Below are positions 59,287 to 64,000 of a stretch of 64,000 bases of DNA, in pieces (the stretch's first letter is position 1; every line of letters begins with the position of its first letter). A program made the translations under genes and the position numbers. Location: positions 372,001-436,000 of the forward strand of contig JAQGEQ010000330.1 in NCBI GenBank assembly GCA_034620365.1. Direction: 5' to 3'. This DNA is from Pegea sp. RAD2-039 (taxonomy: Eukaryota > Chordata > Thaliacea > Salpida > Salpidae). The notes under the pieces are model-generated. The model had not been told where the DNA came from. It made no database searches and saw nothing but the letters and a program-made list of their open reading frames with translations.

Positions 59287-60585
59287 ATGAACTTGATACA
59301 AAGAAGCAACTTTGCACAAAAAAGAAAACTGTCATCAGATGATGATGAGAAAAGTTTTAATAATAAAACTGCAGAAAAGAAAATTTTGGTAAACACTTCT
59401 GGTGGAGTATATAGATTGTATAAAAGTCATGCTGATCAAACTAGTTTAAATAATACTAAAGAAATTCCAACAATTACAAGTTTCCCTTATAAAGACACTA
59501 ACAGCGATAAGAAAGCATTCAAAGGGAAAGAAAATAATGAAGAAAACAAACTATCATCTAATTTCAAAGTCAAATATGAATGCTTAGACTGTAACAAGAA
59601 ATTTAAATGCAAATCTCAGCTTGTTTATCATGAAAGAACTCATACTGGTAAGAAACCATATAAATGTATTGTTTGTGAAAGAAAGTTTAGTCGAAAACAC
59701 CATTTGTTAGGTCATGAGAGAACTCATAATGGCGAGAAACCATATGAATGTATTGTTTGTGAAAAGAAGTTTAGTCAAAAAACCCATTTGTTAAGTCATG
59801 AAAGAACTCATACTGGTGAGAAGCCATTTGAATGTATAGTTTGTGAAAGGAAGTTTAGTCAAAAAATCAATTTGTTACGCCATGAAAAAACTCATACTGG
59901 TGAGAAGCCATATGAATGTATTGTTTGTGAAAGAAAGTTTAGTCAAAAAACCAATTTGTTATGCCATGAAAGAACTCATACTGGTGAGAAGCCATATGAA
60001 TGTGTTGTTTGTGAAAGAAAGTTTAGTCAAAAAACCCATTTGTTATGCCATGAAAGAACTCATACTGGTGAGAAACCATATGAATGTATTGTTTGTGAAA
60101 GAAAGTTTAGTCAAAAAACCCATTTGTTATGCCATGAAAGAACTCATACTGGAGAGAAGCCATATGAATGTATTGTTTGTGAAAGAAAGTTTAGTCAAAA
60201 AACCTATTTGTTATGTCATGAAAGAACTCATACTGGTGAAAAGCCATATGAATGTATTGTTTGTGAAAAAAATTTTAGTCAAAAAACCCATTTGTTATGT
60301 CATGAAAGAACTCATACTGGTGAGAAACCATATGAATGTATTGTTTGTGAAAGAAAATTTGCACATAATTCTAGTCTTGTAAGTCATGAAAGAACTCATA
60401 CTGGTGAGAAACCATATGAATGTATTGTTTGTGAAAGAAAATTTAGTCATAGATCTAGTCTTTTAAGTCATGAAAGAACTCATACTGGTGAGAAGCCGTA
60501 TGAATGTATAGTATGTGGAAGAAAATTTGCGCATAATTCCAGTCTTTCATACCACAAAAGAACTCATTTTAAACATAAGAAGTAA
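59287..60585 (+). CDS. ZF8: C2H2 zinc-finger protein, 432 aa, 12 fingers
   Basis: ATG at 59287 opens [20 protein letters not shown], in which the usual ARKRKL is AQKRKL. Twelve fingers from residue 97 have all zinc ligands. Fingers 3-9 are a run of near-identical SQK-type units (SQKTH, SQKIN, SQKTN, SQKTH, SQKTH, SQKTY, SQKTH), pointing to recent unit-by-unit expansion. Then AHNSS, SHRSS and AHNSS, ending KRTHFKHKK. Two linkers are unusual: TGKKPYKC after finger 1 and THNGEKP after finger 2. Expected nuclear DNA-binding role, with no effector domain visible. A candidate AATAAA lies at 60741-60746. Confidence 0.9.
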   Translation: MNLIQRSNFAQKRKLSSDDDEKSFNNKTAEKKILVNTSGGVYRLYKSHADQTSLNNTKEIPTITSFPYKDTNSDKKAFKGKENNEENKLSSNFKVKYECLDCNKKFKCKSQLVYHERTHTGKKPYKCIVCERKFSRKHHLLGHERTHNGEKPYECIVCEKKFSQKTHLLSHERTHTGEKPFECIVCERKFSQKINLLRHEKTHTGEKPYECIVCERKFSQKTNLLCHERTHTGEKPYECVVCERKFSQKTHLLCHERTHTGEKPYECIVCERKFSQKTHLLCHERTHTGEKPYECIVCERKFSQKTYLLCHERTHTGEKPYECIVCEKNFSQKTHLLCHERTHTGEKPYECIVCERKFAHNSSLVSHERTHTGEKPYECIVCERKFSHRSSLLSHERTHTGEKPYECIVCGRKFAHNSSLSYHKRTHFKHKK

Positions 60586-63420
60586 AATCATTTTGCTAGT
60601 AAACGTTTACTCACAATTCAAGTATGGATAAATGAAAATGTGTTTAAACTGATAAGTAACTTAACTATATAAAGACATTTGAGTTTAAAGGAAACAAAAT
60701 AATAATTTTTTGTTTGGCTAGTTGTTGCAATTTATGCTTTAATAAAGCTATTTTAATGATTGATCTATTATTGAAATAGTGTGTAAGTCTACAATAAATA
60801 ATAATGGTTTTAAATTTAATATTTTACTTTAAATTAAAGTTGGTATTCTCATGTTGTTATTTTCGTAAATCGTTTTTGTAAACTATTAAAAAATTTGCTT
60901 GTTATCCTTAATTTTCAAAGTTTGTATTTTATGTATTTGTTAACATCTTCTATTATTTTTCATTAAGTTTTTGATAGTAATTATATTTGTTTAGTTGATA
61001 AAGGCAATCGAAATTGTGGTTACTTTTTAGTTACCCTCTAAAGATTCGTTATATCGTTATATGTTTGTAAAACTGATTAATTTTGTGTTTTTTTAATATT
61101 ATGAAAGTAAAACTACAGTTTTTAGTAATTATTGCAATTTTTATGAGAAAACTAATGTTTGAAATCTTAAAATCTATTTCCATTCTTGAAATGCTTGTTG
61201 GAGATAAAAACAATAAACGTTATTATCCTTTTCATACTATAAATTCAGAAAAAGAAGTTTTTTAACATTTCATATTATCGACAATTTACATCATCATAAA
61301 TAAATCATCTTCTATAAAACTTGACTTTTTCTTACCCAAATAGTTAGATCAAAATTAACAGATTGAATTTTTTAAATAGCTTAAATTACTTTATAATTTT
61401 GTAACTTCAGAAGTACGGCAGAAAAACTAATATTTGCTTATCGGTTACTACTCCATCATTTTTAAACTTTACGATTAAAATTCTTGTAAGCAAGTCGCTA
61501 GAGTGTTTTAAACTATTCTGTTTACTACTTCTACGTTAGATATATAACTGTAGATCCATTTCAGCTCTTGGTAATTCTAATTATCAAACCAACCATTAAG
61601 TTGCTATTTTAAATGGAACTCTAATTATCAAAACACCTAACCAAACCATCGATGAAGTAACTGATTATAACTATATACAGATTATTCCTCATGAGAAATA
61701 ATCTTATGAAAAAGTCTTATGAAATAAAATTTGTTTGGAATGAAGAATTTACCGCTAAATGTAAACTAATAAATAATAAAAATAAGTATTTAAAGTTGCT
61801 AATACCAACAAGACAGCCAAAATGTCGTAAGGATGATACCTTCCAAAGAATGAATTTTGAAAAATTTTTAATCTTGGTATAAAGTCTTACAATATGAGTT
61901 AGTATTTTTACGTTAAAAAAATTTAATAAAAGTATTTGCCTCAAATTTGAAATACTCTTATAAGTTATAATTTTTTATAGTTTTTTGAGATACGCATCCC
62001 ACATTTTGTAACGTTGTTTTTTGAATTTTTTTTTATGTGAAGATTTATCAATTCTTAATTATTACTTTAAAATCATTCATAAAACCATCAATGTAACAAA
62101 TCAACATTTATCAGTACGTTTGATGTATTGGAATTAGATTAAGAAAACTAGAATATAAGAAAGAATATAAAAAAGGAAAATCATTCTATCTCATTTAGCA
62201 ACTTATTCCGTTGTTCGAGATTTAAAGATGAAAAACCATCAAAAGTCACAAAGGCTCAAAAGGATCTACAGAAATAAATAAAATATCTGACATTAAAATG
62301 TACAAATCCTGTATTATTTTGTGAAAAAAATATGTGTGAAGAAATAAGAACTAAAAATACAAACAAATCTGACGTTTGAGTAATGAAACAAAACAGTTCA
62401 AAAATATTCTAGCAATTTAAAGCAATTTCATCGATTAGATTAAAATAGACTGGTAACAAATTAGCATTTATTAGTTCTCCTGTTTCACGTATAAAGTTAC
62501 AAAATAAGGAAAGCAATTCAAACTGTTCTAGCAACTCAATATGTTAATTCTAAAGATGTCAATTTCAAAAGACCAATCGGGTAAGTTATGAACTAGTACT
62601 TTTGGAGATGATGTATTTCATATAGCATATTATATATAAAAATTTAGAATAACAACCAATTTTTTTATATGGTTTGTTATATAAATCTACATTAAATAAA
62701 ACCGGAAATCTACAACCAATTTCTAAAATGAAAAAAGTAATGTCAATAAAAAAAGTCCAGATTACTAAGAAACAAAAGTTGTAAAATCTAAGTGTGACTA
62801 AAAGAAGTTTCGGAAAAACTGCATAAGTGGTAAGGTTACACAAACCAGCACAAAATGATTAGGCAAAGATCATATTATCTTAATTGATTTTTAGATAAAT
62901 TTGTATATAAGCTTCCTTCAAGTTGGAAAGAATTACCTCAAGGCTCTCTTTATCACGTGCATATAGTCGTTTTCAGTTATTTTGTTTTTAAATAAACTAC
63001 AGAGTACAATAATTTGCTCTTATGACAATTCTAGGCTACAGAATTATGTTAACATATATTTTGATGTTCTTAAAAAGAAATATATAATTTTGTCAATTTT
63101 TTGTTTGTTTTATCTAATAACTTAAAGTGTATACATCAGTTTTAGTTTCACTAATAGGTAAAGTTAAAGCAGAGCAACTTTTTATATAAATTTTTGCTGC
63201 TTGATACACGTAGCTAATAGACTTCATTTTTGAGCTATATTTCATTTAAGTAAAATTACTTTTGCTATTTGATAGAAAAACAAGTTCTACTATATTTGTA
63301 TTTGTACAAATAAAACGTGTTAAAAATACAACAAAATAATATACATTTCAAAAAGAAGTTAGAAGAGTCGCCTTTATCTCGTCGCTTGAAGTTTCTGACA
63401 AAAGTTAAATCAGAAACTGT
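60586..63420 (+). repeat. Block Y copy (downstream of ZF8)
   Basis: Full-length copy, ending near 63420 at TTAAATCAGAAACTG, where the other copies continue into block Z. A 63-codon frame at 61691-61882 (MRNNLMKKSYEIKFVWNEEF) is discussed as a possible very old finger trace; it is not called as a gene. Confidence 0.65.
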
Positions 63421-63429
63421 TATACGTTT

Positions 63430-64000
63430 CTCTACATAACACTTTTTGTATCATTGTATAAATGTGAAAATTTATTCTGGAAAATTTTTAGTAATTGACT
63501 CCTCTTAGTAGCGAGACAAAGTTATTGGGAGTTAAAATTTGTTATAACAACTTGCTATTACATTTAGAATAATATACATGATTATTCTTTGCAGTTAAAA
63601 TTTTTATTTTTATAAACATAATTTATAATGTTTATTATAGACATTATGATTTTTGGCTAAGACATCGTATAGATAGATGTGTTAAATCATCTTTTCGTTT
63701 ATCTAATGAAATATCCAGTTTTCTAATATTGTAAACAATAAACTGAAGTATTTTTGAAACATTTTTTTATGAACTAAATTCTACATAATGGTTTTTACGT
63801 CATCCACAAACTTATGCTGATTATTAAAAAAAATATTTTAAAGATAAACTAAAAGATTTTCTCAAAAAATTCGGTGAATTTGTAGATTGTATAATTTAAA
63901 GACATCGGCAAACTAAAGTTTCTAGATGTTTTGGTTTTATCTTGTTTGCTGAAAGTAATTCAGTTGAACAATTAATTGTGTTTAGATAAACTGAAAGTAA
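63430..64000 (+). repeat. Spacer repeat, inverted partner of 15280-15900
   Basis: Matches the reverse complement of 15280-15900 to the window edge. Landmarks include GACATCGTATAGATAGATGTG, TTTTTACGTCATCCACAAACTTATG and AACTGAAAGTAA. Non-coding. Confidence 0.65.

Overview
The window is extremely AT-rich, mostly non-coding DNA from a eukaryote, almost certainly a metazoan. It has no operons or bacterial-type gene packing. Its only convincing genes encode C2H2 zinc-finger proteins with the animal-type linker HTGEKPY. Their coding exon follows a polypyrimidine tract ending in AG, as expected of a 3' splice site. I cannot name the species from sequence alone.

The window is one locus built by repeated tandem and inverted duplication. 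Two gene families recur. Type A has eight copies (ZF1 to ZF8 here, in window order). Each has a conserved N-terminal region of about 96 residues with an ARKRKL nuclear-localisation-like stretch and an SSDDDE acidic patch, followed by 28-residue fingers. Intact copies are ZF3 (13 fingers, minus), ZF6 (13, minus), ZF7 (9, plus) and ZF8 (12, plus). ZF4 is long but stops inside finger 14. ZF2 and ZF5 carry in-frame stops. ZF1 has lost its start and N-terminus. Type B is related but distinct: one decayed gene at 38670-39355, plus relics or leader-only remnants beside six of the nine copies of block P.

The repeating architecture is type B <- P -> type A, where P is a conserved AT-rich block with a TTCTTAAGAA palindrome, a GTAACGTCA element and TATA-like runs. 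P is therefore a candidate shared bidirectional promoter. Other recurring blocks are X (about 1.9 kb, between the 3' side of B and the next P), Y (about 2.8 kb, downstream of type A genes) and Z (about 1.4 kb, between Y and a B relic).

Layout: 1-5566 P(rev)-B relic(+)-X-P-ZF1(+); 5567-14400 Y-Z-B relic(-)-P-ZF2(+); 14400-17440 a poorly structured spacer with short repeats; 17440-28035 Y(rev)-ZF3(-)-P(rev)-X(rev)-B remnant(-)-P-ZF4(+); 28036-36531 Y-Z-B relic(-)-P-ZF5(+); 36532-40290 truncated Y, spacer and the best type B gene; 40290-52911 Y/Z(rev)-ZF6(-)-P(rev)-B relic(+)-X-P-ZF7(+); 52912-60585 Y-diverged X(rev)-B remnant(-)-P-ZF8(+); 60586-64000 Y, then an inverted copy of the 15.3-15.9 kb spacer.

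If expressed, the intact genes would make nuclear DNA-binding proteins with no KRAB, SCAN, BTB or ZAD-like domain visible. Block boundaries were set by reading repeats by eye and are approximate to tens of bases, or more in diverged copies.
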